In this document: positions 1 to 8,142 of the stretch, in pieces
How positions within the stretch are numbered: the first letter of the stretch is position 1
Layout of the letters: each line of letters starts with the position of its first letter
From: VXYL01 sp963665195
Lineage (GTDB): Bacteria; Pseudomonadota; Gammaproteobacteria; Pseudomonadales; Azotimanducaceae
Assembly: GCA_963665195.1 (NCBI GenBank)
Contig: OY762070.1
Span: 2,852,001 to 2,916,000, forward strand
Length of the DNA: 64,000 nt
Direction: 5' to 3'
Translations under genes and position numbers: made by a program
Notes under the pieces: model-generated
Database searches by the model: none
What the model was told of the DNA's origin: nothing
Seen by the model: only the letters and a program-made list of their open reading frames with translations

Positions 1-2435
1 GCTTCGACGCGGAGCGGGACGGCGATGTGGACGTGCTGATCTCCAACAACTCCGGCGCCAACGTGGTGCTCTATCGGAACGAGACCACGAACCAACACCA
101 CTATCTCGGCGTCCGGCTTGTAGGCGCGGGCGCGAACCGGCTGGGCATCGGCGCGCGCGTCCGCGTCACCACGGGGGACGGCGCGCAGATTCGCGACCTC
201 GGCGGCCGCAACAACTACGCCTCGCACGATCCCTTCGAGGTGCATTTCGGTTTGGCGGAAGCCACGCTGGCGGACGTGGAAGTGCTTTGGCCGGACGGAT
301 CGACGACCACGCGGCAGGGCGTCGCGGCCGACCAGCAGGTCGTCATTCGCCAACCGGCGGCATCGAGCCTGCGCCTCGTCGTGCTGCACGGCGGCGGCGA
401 TGGCACCTACGACGCGGGAGACGTCGTGCCGATCGAGGCTGCGGCAGCGAGCGATGGCTACTCCTTCTCGCATTGGTCCACGAACGGCGGCGGCGTCTTC
501 CAAGACCGGCGCTCGGAGCGCACGGGCTTTACGATGCCCGCTGCCACCGTCACCATTCAGGCGCACTACCTGCCGGGCATTGCGCCGGGGGACAGCGCAT
601 CTGCCGCACGACGGTGGATGGAAGTGCTGCTGCAGGCCATCCGCAACGATTACGCGAGGCCCACCGTCCACGCCCGCAATCTGTTCCACGTTTCCGCCGC
701 CATGTACGACGCCTGGGCCGCCTTCGATGCAGCAGCGAACCCTTGGCTGCTGGCCCGAAGTCGCGCCGGGACACGATGCCCCTTGGACGCGCTGCCAGCC
801 ACCCAGGACGTAGCGGATGCCCGGCGCGCAGCGCTCAGCTACGCCGCCTACCGCCTCATCCGGCATCGGTTCGATTCCTCGCCCGGCGCCAGGCGGATCA
901 TCCGCGATGCGGATGCCCTGATGGGACATCTGGGCTACGACCCGGACTACACCGAAGCGAACGCCTCGCTCGGCCCCGCGGCGCTCGGCAATCGCATCGG
1001 CCAGTGCTACATCGACTTCGGCCTAGGCGACGGCGCCAATGAAGCCAACGACTACGCCAACGTCTTCTACCAGCCCGTCAATGCGCCGCTCGAACCGGAC
1101 AAGCCGGGCAACCCCAACATCGCGGACCCGAACCGCTGGCAGCCGCTGGCGCTGACCGAGTTCATCGACCAAGCCGGCAACCCCGTGGATTCCGAGCCGG
1201 AGTTCCTGAGTCCCGAGTGGGGCGCCGTGGTGCCGTTCGCGCTCTCGGACGCGGACCTCACGGTCCACCGCCGGGACGGTCACGACTACCGCGTCTACCA
1301 CGACCCAGGCCCGCCGCCGATGATGGGCGCTGCGGAAACGGAGCAATACCTGTGGTCCCACGCGCTGGTGGCGGTCTGGTCCTCGCATTTGGATCCGACC
1401 GATGGCGCGCGCATGGACATCTCGCCGGCAAGCCTCGGCAACAACGCGCCCTACCCGACGCGGTTTGCGGACCATCCGAGCTTCTACCCCTTGGCAGGCG
1501 GCGACTTGAGCCGCGGCCACGCGGTGAATCCGGCTACGGGAGCGCCCTACGATCCCCAAGTCGTGCCGCGCGGCGACTACGCGCGGGTGCTCGCCGAGTT
1601 CTGGGCGGACGGGCCGGACTCGGAGACGCCGCCGGGGCATTGGTTCGTGATTCTGAACGAGGTGGGCGACCACCCGCTGCTGGAACGCCGCTTGGAAGGC
1701 GATGGCGCGACGCTGGAACCCTTGGAATGGGATGTGAAGGCGTACTTCGCCTTGGGCGGCGCGATGCACGATGCGGCGATCGCGGCCTGGGGCGTCAAGG
1801 GCTACTACGACTACGTCCGCCCCATCTCGTCGCTGCGCGCCATGGCGGACCGCGGCCAGAGCAGCGATCCCGACGCCGCTTCCTACCACCCGGACGGCAT
1901 CCCGCTGCGGCCTGGCCACATCGAACTGATCGAAGCCGGCGATCCACTGGCCGGTACCGACGCCAGCAACGTCGGCAAGATCAAGCTTCTCGCCTGGCAC
2001 GGCCCGACGGCGATCGGCGATCCGGCCACCGACAGCGCTGGCGTCGGCTGGATGCTGGCCGAGAACTGGTGGCCCTACCAGCGCCCGACTTTCGTCACGC
2101 CGCCGTTCGCCGGCTACGTTTCGGGGCACTCGACCTACTCGCGGGCTGCCGCGGAAGTGCTGACGGCGCTCACCGGAGACGCGTATTTTCCGGGCGGCAT
2201 GAGCGACTTCGAGATAGCGGCGCACGAGTTCCTGGTGTTCGAGGACGGCCCTTCGGTGGACATGACCCTGCAATGGGCCACCTATCAGGACGCCGCCGAC
2301 CAATGCAGCCTGTCGCGCATCTGGGGCGGCATTCACCCACCCGCAGACGACATCGCCGGACGGCTGATCGGCATCGAAGTCGGCCGGGACGCATTCGAGC
2401 TGGCAAGGCGCCATTTCGCCGGAGAGGCAGAATAG
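1..2435 (+). CDS. ASPIC/UnbV - vanadium haloperoxidase-like fusion protein (5' end outside window)
   Basis: The frame is open from base 3 and reads an FG-GAP/VCBS-type Asp/Gly-rich loop (ERDGDVDVL) before the first possible start at 27, so the gene begins upstream. Visible order: end of an FG-GAP repeat (about residues 1-25), an ASPIC/UnbV domain (30-105, GGRNNYASHD, WPDGST), a short InlB/Flg-type bacterial repeat (120-185, YSFSHWSTNGGG), then a vanadium-dependent haloperoxidase/PAP2-type domain (200-805). The vanadate or phosphate pocket signature is present: YDYVRPISSLR, GYVSGHSTYSRAA and SRIWGGIHPPADD, which fits the family pattern SRxxxGxHxxxD. The N-terminal modules suggest a secreted or surface protein. 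A halide-oxidising role is a family inference; a phosphatase-like role is possible. No downstream partner is evident. Confidence 0.85.
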   Translation, partial: FDAERDGDVDVLISNNSGANVVLYRNETTNQHHYLGVRLVGAGANRLGIGARVRVTTGDGAQIRDLGGRNNYASHDPFEVHFGLAEATLADVEVLWPDGSTTTRQGVAADQQVVIRQPAASSLRLVVLHGGGDGTYDAGDVVPIEAAAASDGYSFSHWSTNGGGVFQDRRSERTGFTMPAATVTIQAHYLPGIAPGDSASAARRWMEVLLQAIRNDYARPTVHARNLFHVSAAMYDAWAAFDAAANPWLLARSRAGTRCPLDALPATQDVADARRAALSYAAYRLIRHRFDSSPGARRIIRDADALMGHLGYDPDYTEANASLGPAALGNRIGQCYIDFGLGDGANEANDYANVFYQPVNAPLEPDKPGNPNIADPNRWQPLALTEFIDQAGNPVDSEPEFLSPEWGAVVPFALSDADLTVHRRDGHDYRVYHDPGPPPMMGAAETEQYLWSHALVAVWSSHLDPTDGARMDISPASLGNNAPYPTRFADHPSFYPLAGGDLSRGHAVNPATGAPYDPQVVPRGDYARVLAEFWADGPDSETPPGHWFVILNEVGDHPLLERRLEGDGATLEPLEWDVKAYFALGGAMHDAAIAAWGVKGYYDYVRPISSLRAMADRGQSSDPDAASYHPDGIPLRPGHIELIEAGDPLAGTDASNVGKIKLLAWHGPTAIGDPATDSAGVGWMLAENWWPYQRPTFVTPPFAGYVSGHSTYSRAAAEVLTALTGDAYFPGGMSDFEIAAHEFLVFEDGPSVDMTLQWATYQDAADQCSLSRIWGGIHPPADDIAGRLIGIEVGRDAFELARRHFAGEAE

Positions 2436-2537
2436 GCATTCCGCGCGCCGAGGAGTCCTTGAAAGCATGCGGCCAAGCAGGACCCCGGGCCAGAGATCCC
2501 CGGTGCCGCTTGGCGGCTTCGACGGATCAGAAACAGC

Positions 2538-2759
2538 TCACATCCGCGACGACACGCAGCGCACTACGAAAGCCGCGAACGGGGCGACGTCCTGCTCCAC
2601 GCTCGCCGCCTCCAGCGCGGCCATGTACTCGGTGCGCTCCTCCACGCGGATGGTGGTCCACGGGTAGCCGCCGGACGCCAGCATGATGTTCATCAAGAAC
2701 CGGGCTATGCGCCCGTTGCCGTCCGGGAACGGGTGGATGCAGGCGAGCGGCCAATGTCG
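2538..2759 (-). pseudogene. Fic/DOC family C-terminal fragment
   Basis: Reading on the minus strand, the peptide contains HWPLACIHPFPDGNGRIARF, a perfect Fic active-site motif HxFxDGNGRxxR, followed by a helical tail ending at a TGA at 2540-2538. A stop codon lies directly upstream (2762-2760), so the N-terminal two thirds of the Fic domain are missing and no start codon is available. Fic proteins transfer AMP or other groups to target proteins and often act as toxins. Here only the catalytic loop and C-terminal helix survive, so this is a decayed gene. Confidence 0.8.
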
Positions 2760-2762
2760 CTA

Positions 2763-3150
2763 GCCATCGTCGCCTTGCCGCTGCTGCTGGCCGCCCTCGC
2801 GGCAATGGCGGGCGTCTGCCTGGCGGGCGCTACGTCAGCGCGACGGCTGGCGAGTCGGCAGTAGCGAGCGACGATGATCCGGCACGGCTATGCGGAATGC
2901 GAACGGCGCTCGGCGATGCCGGGCTGGAGTCGTGTACGGCGTGCGCTACGGCACGGGCAGACAAGCCCCCGCCCCTTCGGCAAACGTCCGAAGAGCGCTC
3001 CTGCTGCGCCTGGTGCGGCGTACCGGGGATCGCCCGGAGGGCTACCAGACATCTGTCCTGCACTCGCGCCAAATTCACTGTTGCCGAGTGCGCCTGCGGC
3101 GGTATAGTTGAGCCCTTGGCCAACGATCAGCCATCCCTTCAGAGGAACCC
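2763..3150. other. Intergenic stretch without a recognisable gene
   Basis: No frame in these ~390 bases reads as a known protein. The only functional-looking element is an AGAGGA ribosome-binding sequence just before the start codon at 3151. The promoter of the downstream operon presumably lies here, but no convincing -35/-10 pair was seen. Confidence 0.5.
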
Positions 3151-4218
3151 ATGAGCGAAGCGGTAGACACGATGGGCGAGTACGAGCTCGACCTAGGCTG
3201 GATGGAGCGCACGGGGCCATGGAACACCCGTGCGCCGCAGAGCAAGTACGGCCTGACCCTGGCGGACATCCAAGTGGGCGAATACGGCGATGCGCCGCCC
3301 CTCTCGGACAACCAGACCGGCCGCCCGCGCGGCGCGGCGGCGCGGGACAGCTCCTACCGCATCGGCGCCTACGCGGTGCGCTCGAAGAGCGAGATCTGGC
3401 TGGACAACGCCTCCTTCCTCTACGAAGAGGCCCTGCAGCGGCAGTGGAGCTCGGCGACCGACGTGCCGTGGCACACCATCGAGCCGCTGCCGGACGATGT
3501 CGAGCAGGCCGAGTGCCAGCTCGCCACCTTCCTCACCGAGGTCGAATTCGTCGCCGGCGACGTGCCAGCCCGCTGGGTGTCGCTGACCACGCCGGACTTC
3601 CTCGAACCCCGCCAGGTGCTGCTCGCCCAAGTGATGGACGAGTCGCGCCACATGGACGTCTTCCGCAAGCGGGCGCTTGCCAACGGCGGCGGCCTGATGC
3701 AGGCCACGGGCGCCACCTCCGGCTTCGTCGGCAGCATCGACCTCTCGCGGGACTTCACCGAGATGTCCTCGCGCCTGCACGTCTCCGGCGAAGGCGCAGT
3801 GCTGACGCTGTTCCGCATGGGCGAACTGATGGCGCAGAACGAGGCGGAGAAGGTCATCTACCGGCTCTGTGCCCAGGACGAGGCCCGGCATGTCGCCTTC
3901 GGCGTCATGCACATGCGCTACATGTCCGAGGCCGCGCCGGAGCGCCGCGAGGAGATCCAATGCTATCTGGACGAGGCGGAGGGCGGCCTGATCGGCGCCG
4001 CCAACCCGGTCGGCCAGCTCACGCCCACCTCCGAGTCCATGGCCATCATCCTAGGCGGCGGCAAGGAGAACTTCGACGACGGCATGAACAAGATCATCGC
4101 CATCCGCCAGCGCCAGCTGCGCGAGTACAAGAAGCGCGTCGTCTCTGCCGGCTTCGGCGATCGGTTCGAGAGCGGCCGCTCCAAGGTGGACGACATGATC
4201 GCGCAGGCCGCCGCCTGA
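3151..4218 (+). CDS. Ferritin-like diiron protein, probable oxygenase catalytic subunit
   Basis: A 355-residue helical protein with a complete four-helix-bundle diiron ligand set: Glu130 (FLTEVEF), Glu164 and His167 (MDESRHMDV), Glu225 (RMGELMAQ), Glu244 and His247 (QDEARHVAF). This is the E...ExxH...E...ExxH pattern of ferritin-like oxygenases and R2-like proteins. It is first in an operon; the next gene is a divergent paralogue starting 2 bases after its stop. An AGAGGA site precedes the ATG. The family supports an O2-activating hydroxylase, N-oxygenase or desaturase, but the substrate is unknown. Two SCP2-like genes downstream hint at a lipophilic substrate; that is inference. Confidence 0.8.
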   Translation: MSEAVDTMGEYELDLGWMERTGPWNTRAPQSKYGLTLADIQVGEYGDAPPLSDNQTGRPRGAAARDSSYRIGAYAVRSKSEIWLDNASFLYEEALQRQWSSATDVPWHTIEPLPDDVEQAECQLATFLTEVEFVAGDVPARWVSLTTPDFLEPRQVLLAQVMDESRHMDVFRKRALANGGGLMQATGATSGFVGSIDLSRDFTEMSSRLHVSGEGAVLTLFRMGELMAQNEAEKVIYRLCAQDEARHVAFGVMHMRYMSEAAPERREEIQCYLDEAEGGLIGAANPVGQLTPTSESMAIILGGGKENFDDGMNKIIAIRQRQLREYKKRVVSAGFGDRFESGRSKVDDMIAQAAA

Positions 4219-4219
4219 G

Positions 4220-5299
4220 ATGGCGGACGAGCAGGCCGAAGCCCAGGAGGAAGCCCCCCCGAAAGAGCAGCGCCAGTTCGAGCCCAAGTACAACTGGATG
4301 AACAAGACCCGGGGCTGGGGCATGCGCGCCCTCCCCGGCAAGGCCGGCCTCAAGCTCGGCGACCTGAACGCCGGCATCTACGGCGAAGTTCCCATGCACT
4401 GGGACGACCAGAGCCGGAACCCACGCGGCGCCGTGCCGAGGCGCGGGATGCCGCCGGTCGGCTACGCCATCCGCGACAAGGCGGGGCTGTGGGCGGACTG
4501 CGCCGCGGACCTCTACGAAGAGGCCATCCAGCGCCGCTGGGCGCCGGCCACGGACGTGCCGTGGGCCACCATCGAACCCCTGCCGGACGACGTGGAGCAC
4601 GCCGTCTGCCAGGTCTGCACCGAGCTCACCCAGTACGCCAACGTGGACATCGAGACCGTCACCGGCTGGCAGCACCAGATGTCCTACGGCTACCACGAGG
4701 TGAAGCAGTACCTCGCCACCGCGAGCTTCGACGGCGCCCGCCACTACGAGTGCTTCCGCAAACGGGCGCTCGTGAACGGCGGCGGCCTCGGCCTCGAAGG
4801 CCCCGGCCAAGTGAACCGGATGATCCTGGAGAGCCGCGGCGGCTGGACCGAAGCGGTCGTCTACCTCTATCTGGTGCGCGGCGTCTTCACCATGACGCTC
4901 TACAAGTACCTCGGCCGCTACGCCCACAACGACGCCGAGCGCTTCATCTACGGCCACGCGCTGGCGGACAAGGCGCGCCACCTCAGCTACGCGCTGGATC
5001 ATGTGAAGTTCGCCATCGCCCATGTGGAGGACCAAGCGCAGGTGATCGCCACGCTGCTCGCGATCGGCGACGGCGGCTTCGCTAGGGACCTGCGCGACCC
5101 GGTGCTGAAGGAAGCGCTGGCGATCATCTTCGGCGGCGGCATCCCCGGTGCCCGGCGAGAGGGCATGGAGGTCTACAACGACCTCATGCGCGACTACCTG
5201 AAGACGCACTTCGCCCTGTGCAAGTGGCTCGGCGTGGCGCGCAGTCCCGCTGCCCTGCCGCCGCCCCTGAACGAGTACGCGGACGCGCTGAATGGCTAG
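4220..5299 (+). CDS. Diiron-protein paralogue lacking all carboxylate ligands, probable structural partner
   Basis: A 359-residue protein that aligns along its length with the preceding gene (shared blocks DLYEEAIQR, TDVPWATIEPLPDDVE, CFRKRALVNGGGLG). At the metal positions the carboxylates are gone: Glu130 is Gln (ELTQYAN), the first ExxH reads DGARH (Gly172), the third-helix Glu is Gly (KYLGRYA), and the second ExxH reads DKARH (Lys251). Only the two His remain. It therefore cannot bind a diiron centre and probably forms a heteromer with the active subunit, as beta subunits do in bacterial multicomponent monooxygenases. A charged 20-residue N-terminal extension is unique to this copy. Its stop overlaps the next start (ATGGCTAG). 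Confidence 0.8.
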   Translation: MADEQAEAQEEAPPKEQRQFEPKYNWMNKTRGWGMRALPGKAGLKLGDLNAGIYGEVPMHWDDQSRNPRGAVPRRGMPPVGYAIRDKAGLWADCAADLYEEAIQRRWAPATDVPWATIEPLPDDVEHAVCQVCTELTQYANVDIETVTGWQHQMSYGYHEVKQYLATASFDGARHYECFRKRALVNGGGLGLEGPGQVNRMILESRGGWTEAVVYLYLVRGVFTMTLYKYLGRYAHNDAERFIYGHALADKARHLSYALDHVKFAIAHVEDQAQVIATLLAIGDGGFARDLRDPVLKEALAIIFGGGIPGARREGMEVYNDLMRDYLKTHFALCKWLGVARSPAALPPPLNEYADALNG

Positions 5300-5726
5300 T
5301 TTCCCCTCCGTGTACTGGTTCGACGAGGTGCGCGAGGTATTCAACGGCGACGAGAGCTACCGCGGCGCCGGCGGCGGCCAGTGCAACTGCGTGGCCGGCA
5401 TGAAGGTGGGCGAGCGGGTGTTCGTGCTCACCTTCGAGGGCGTGGAGTGCTCCAAGGCGATAGAGGCCGACGACGCGGCGCTGGACGACGTGGACTTCTA
5501 CCTCGACATGTCGCCGGACGACTGGCGCGACATGGTGAGCAACATCGCCGAGAACGGCCATGCGGACCTGCACCACACGTTGAACACGCTGGACCTGGAC
5601 CGCGACGACGGCCTCGCCACCTCGCACCACGGCGATCAGTACCGCGAAGACCTGTTCTTCCGCTACAACCAGACGCTGCAGTTCTTCTTCGACGCGTCGG
5701 CGCGCGTGGACACCGAATTCGCCTGA
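5292..5726 (+). CDS. Small SCP2-like protein, operon partner of the diiron pair
   Basis: A 144-residue acidic soluble protein whose ATG lies inside the end of the preceding gene, implying translational coupling. The first part (YWFDEVREVFN, a Gly-rich turn, then FVLTFEGVEC and LDMSPDDWRDMV) resembles the SCP2 sterol-carrier fold in strand order and in the DVxxxxSPDDW element. The C-terminal third (EDLFFRYNQTLQFFF) is less familiar. Possible roles are binding or delivering a hydrophobic substrate, or acting as an effector of the oxygenase like small MmoB/DmpM-type proteins. The assignment rests on fold-level similarity and operon position only. Confidence 0.55.
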   Translation: MASFPSVYWFDEVREVFNGDESYRGAGGGQCNCVAGMKVGERVFVLTFEGVECSKAIEADDAALDDVDFYLDMSPDDWRDMVSNIAENGHADLHHTLNTLDLDRDDGLATSHHGDQYREDLFFRYNQTLQFFFDASARVDTEFA

Positions 5727-5753
5727 AACCCCGCCGCATCCACGAGGAGAAGC

Positions 5754-6137
5754 ATGGCGCAACTAGACTGGCTCGGCCCCGCCCGGGATGCCTGCAATGC
5801 CGATCCCGCATTCCGCAAGCTCGGTTCCACCGACTTGACGCTCGGCGTCAAGTCCGGGCGGGCGGTGCGCATCGTCACCTTCGAGGCGTTCGAGGTCGCG
5901 GACGTGCGGGAAGCCGCCGAGACCGCTCTGCGCGACTGCGACGTGGTGATCGAAATGGCGCCGCGCGACTGGACCCGCTATCTGCAACGCCGCGCCAAGG
6001 GCACGGGGCCGACGCTCGTCAGCTTGGACCTGGACCGCGGCATCGTCCGCGCGCCGGACCCGCTCAAGCGGCTCAAGTTCGAGCGCTACCACCTTTCCTT
6101 GCAGGCGCTGGTGGATCAGGGCGCCCGCGTCAACTGA
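5754..6137 (+). CDS. Second small SCP2-like protein
   Basis: A 127-residue protein preceded by a GAGGAG ribosome-binding site. It shares its layout with the previous gene: an N-terminal helix (WLGPARDACNADPAFRKLG), a strand pair (RIVTFEAFEV), and the element DVVIEMAPRDWTRYL, matching the DVxxxxxPxDW block of SCP2-like domains. The two genes are distant paralogues, paralleling the duplicated diiron subunits. It probably binds a small hydrophobic ligand or contacts the oxygenase; function is inferred from context. Confidence 0.55.
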   Translation: MAQLDWLGPARDACNADPAFRKLGSTDLTLGVKSGRAVRIVTFEAFEVADVREAAETALRDCDVVIEMAPRDWTRYLQRRAKGTGPTLVSLDLDRGIVRAPDPLKRLKFERYHLSLQALVDQGARVN

Positions 6138-6143
6138 CGCGAC

Positions 6144-6425
6144 ATGCCAATCTACGAGTATCGCTGCCGAAATTGCGGCGCGGTCACCGGGCGCTTGGCG
6201 TCCATCAACGACATTCCCGCCGAAATCGCCTGCGAGCGGTGCCATGCGACGGCGACGCGCATCATCTCGCGGCCCGCCGTCAAGCTCTCCGCGAAGTCCA
6301 AGACGGCGCGGCTGGATCCCAAGTACGACCGCATGGTCGATCAGGCGATGCGCAATACGTCGAGCGCGGACCCGGACCGGCTCATCAATCGGCGCGGCGA
6401 CATCGCCAAGGGCCACCCGGACTGA
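6144..6425 (+). CDS. FmdB-family zinc ribbon protein
   Basis: A 93-residue protein beginning MPIYEYRCRNCG, the standard FmdB/CxxC_CxxC_SSSS start, with a second knuckle CERCHA giving a four-Cys zinc ribbon in the first 35 residues. The rest is basic and polar. Such proteins are common small accessory or regulatory proteins in metabolic operons. It starts 6 bases after the preceding stop and its TGA overlaps the symporter start (ATGA-type overlap at 6423-6427), so it belongs to the same operon. Confidence 0.75.
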   Translation: MPIYEYRCRNCGAVTGRLASINDIPAEIACERCHATATRIISRPAVKLSAKSKTARLDPKYDRMVDQAMRNTSSADPDRLINRRGDIAKGHPD

Positions 6426-7897
6426 TGGCGTGGCTCGCCGAGCACTGGTTCGCAGCCGTTCTGCTCGTCGTCTACACCGGCTTTCTGGTCCACCATGCCC
6501 GCACCGGGCTGAAGGCGGGCAGAACAGCGAGCGGCTTTTTCGTCGGCGGACGCGGCCTCGGCGGGGCGGTGATCGGCGTCTCCTTCTACGCCACCTTCGC
6601 GAGCACCAACAGCTACATCGGCCTCGCCGGCCAAGGCTACGAATACGGCCTGCCTTGGCTGGCAATGGCGGTGATGTTCGTCGTTTTCGCCTGGCTTTCC
6701 TGGCGCTTCGTCGCACCGCGCATGAGGCGCTTCGCCGCGGCCTGGGGTTCGCTCACGGTGCCGGACTTCCTCGCCGTCCGCTTCGGCAGCGAGCGCGTGC
6801 GCGTGGCGGCCGGCGCGGTGGTGGCGTTCGCCGGGCTGCTCTATCTGGTGGCCGTGTTCAAGGGCGCGGGCAACCTGCTGCAGGTCTTCCTCGGCATTCC
6901 TTACCCCTACGCGGTTGGCGCGACGCTGGTGCTGATCGTCGCCTACACGTCCGTCGGCGGCTTCCTTTCCGTGGTGCGGACGGACGTGGTGCAGGGCGTC
7001 CTCATGGTTGTCGGCTCGCTGCTGCTGTTCGGCTTCATCACCCACGCGGCTGGCGGCGTAACCGCGATCGCCGAGCTGCCGGCGCGGGAAGACACGGCGC
7101 ACCTGTTCGAGCTGGACGCCGGCATCCCGTTCGTGGTGCTGCTCGGCATCGCGCTCGCCGGGTCATTGAAGCTCTTGGTGGACCCGCGCCAGCTCACGCG
7201 CTTCTACGGCCTGCGCGACGAGCGCAGCGTGCGCGTCGGCATCTGGGTGGCGGTGGCGGGCATTCTGGTGATCCAGTTCTGCCTGTTTCCCTTGGGCCTC
7301 TACGCGCACCTGCTGCTCGACGGCGTGACCGACACGGACCTCGTGGTGCCGACCTTGGTGACCAGCGGAACCGTGTTTCCGACGCTGGTCGCGGACTTCC
7401 TAGTCATCGCGATCCTGGCGGCGGCGATGTCGTCCCTCGACAGCGTGCTTCTGGTGACGGCTTCGGTGACCGCTCGAGACATCGCCGCGCCGCTGGCACG
7501 GGGCGCGGCGCATGAGCGCGTGGTCGGCTGGACGCGCATCGGCATCATCGCCTACGCCTGCATCGCCGCCGCCGTCGCCCTGAATCCGCCGGGCGGCATC
7601 GTCGAGATCACCATCTTCTCCGGCAGCCTCTTCGCCGTCTGCTTCGTGCCCACCGTGCTGCTCGGCCTGCACTGGCGCCGAGGCAGCGAAGCCGCGGCCC
7701 TCACCGCCTTCGGCCTAGGCATCGGCGTCCTGCTCGGCTGGCTGGCGCTCGGTTTGGACGACGCGGTGCATGAAGTCTTCCCCGCGCTAGCCGTATCGCT
7801 GACGGCCTACATCGCGGTGGCGCAGCGAACACCGGCAGTGGACAGCGCACAAAGCATGTTCGCCGAGCAGCGCCGCGATCGCCGTACCGCTGCCTGA
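6425..7897 (+). CDS. Sodium:solute symporter (SSS family)
   Basis: A 490-residue integral membrane protein with about 13 hydrophobic segments. Landmarks of the SSS/PutP family include FYATFASTNSYIGLAGQGYEYG in the first helices, the FGSERVR loop, a long GGFLSVVRTDVVQG segment and the late AAAMSSLDSVLLVTASV helix. The start at 6425 is chosen because it overlaps the previous stop and leads straight into the first membrane helix; a longer open frame upstream covers the earlier genes and is not real. It likely imports the substrate of the diiron oxygenase system or a related metabolite. Substrate specificity cannot be read from the sequence. Confidence 0.85.
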   Translation: MAWLAEHWFAAVLLVVYTGFLVHHARTGLKAGRTASGFFVGGRGLGGAVIGVSFYATFASTNSYIGLAGQGYEYGLPWLAMAVMFVVFAWLSWRFVAPRMRRFAAAWGSLTVPDFLAVRFGSERVRVAAGAVVAFAGLLYLVAVFKGAGNLLQVFLGIPYPYAVGATLVLIVAYTSVGGFLSVVRTDVVQGVLMVVGSLLLFGFITHAAGGVTAIAELPAREDTAHLFELDAGIPFVVLLGIALAGSLKLLVDPRQLTRFYGLRDERSVRVGIWVAVAGILVIQFCLFPLGLYAHLLLDGVTDTDLVVPTLVTSGTVFPTLVADFLVIAILAAAMSSLDSVLLVTASVTARDIAAPLARGAAHERVVGWTRIGIIAYACIAAAVALNPPGGIVEITIFSGSLFAVCFVPTVLLGLHWRRGSEAAALTAFGLGIGVLLGWLALGLDDAVHEVFPALAVSLTAYIAVAQRTPAVDSAQSMFAEQRRDRRTAA

Positions 7898-7931
7898 CCG
7901 CCATTACGCAATAGGCACGCAATAGAGTACA

Positions 7932-7981
7932 CAATTTGGCGCAAATTGAACTGTATATGATTGAAAAGAAACGATTTCTTT
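7932..7981. promoter_or_regulatory. Two perfect 7-bp-arm palindromes, candidate operator region
   Basis: In the unusually AT-rich gap upstream of the PhyH gene there are two inverted repeats with 3-nt spacers: CAATTTG-GCG-CAAATTG at 7932-7948 and AAAGAAA-CGA-TTTCTTT at 7965-7981. Their centres are 33 bp apart, about three helical turns. Just upstream is a near-repeat ACGCAATA (7905-7925). This arrangement suits a dimeric regulator; the regulator is unknown. Confidence 0.4.
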
Positions 7982-8142
7982 GGAAGAATAAGACAACGCA
8001 ATTGTGTGCCAACGCGCAAAGCAGCCGCGCGGCAGCGTGGGCCGGGGAACTGGGTTGCGCCGCAGGAACCCGGCGGACCGCTGCCTTGGCCGTACCTATA
8101 ATCCTCTGCAATCCTTTCGCGTCGCTATGGGGAGGAACGCAC

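Noticed and set aside
5381..6424. N-terminal extension of the symporter frame
   Set aside because: It overlaps three real genes in another frame and is Arg-rich; the symporter starts at 6425, overlapping the preceding stop.
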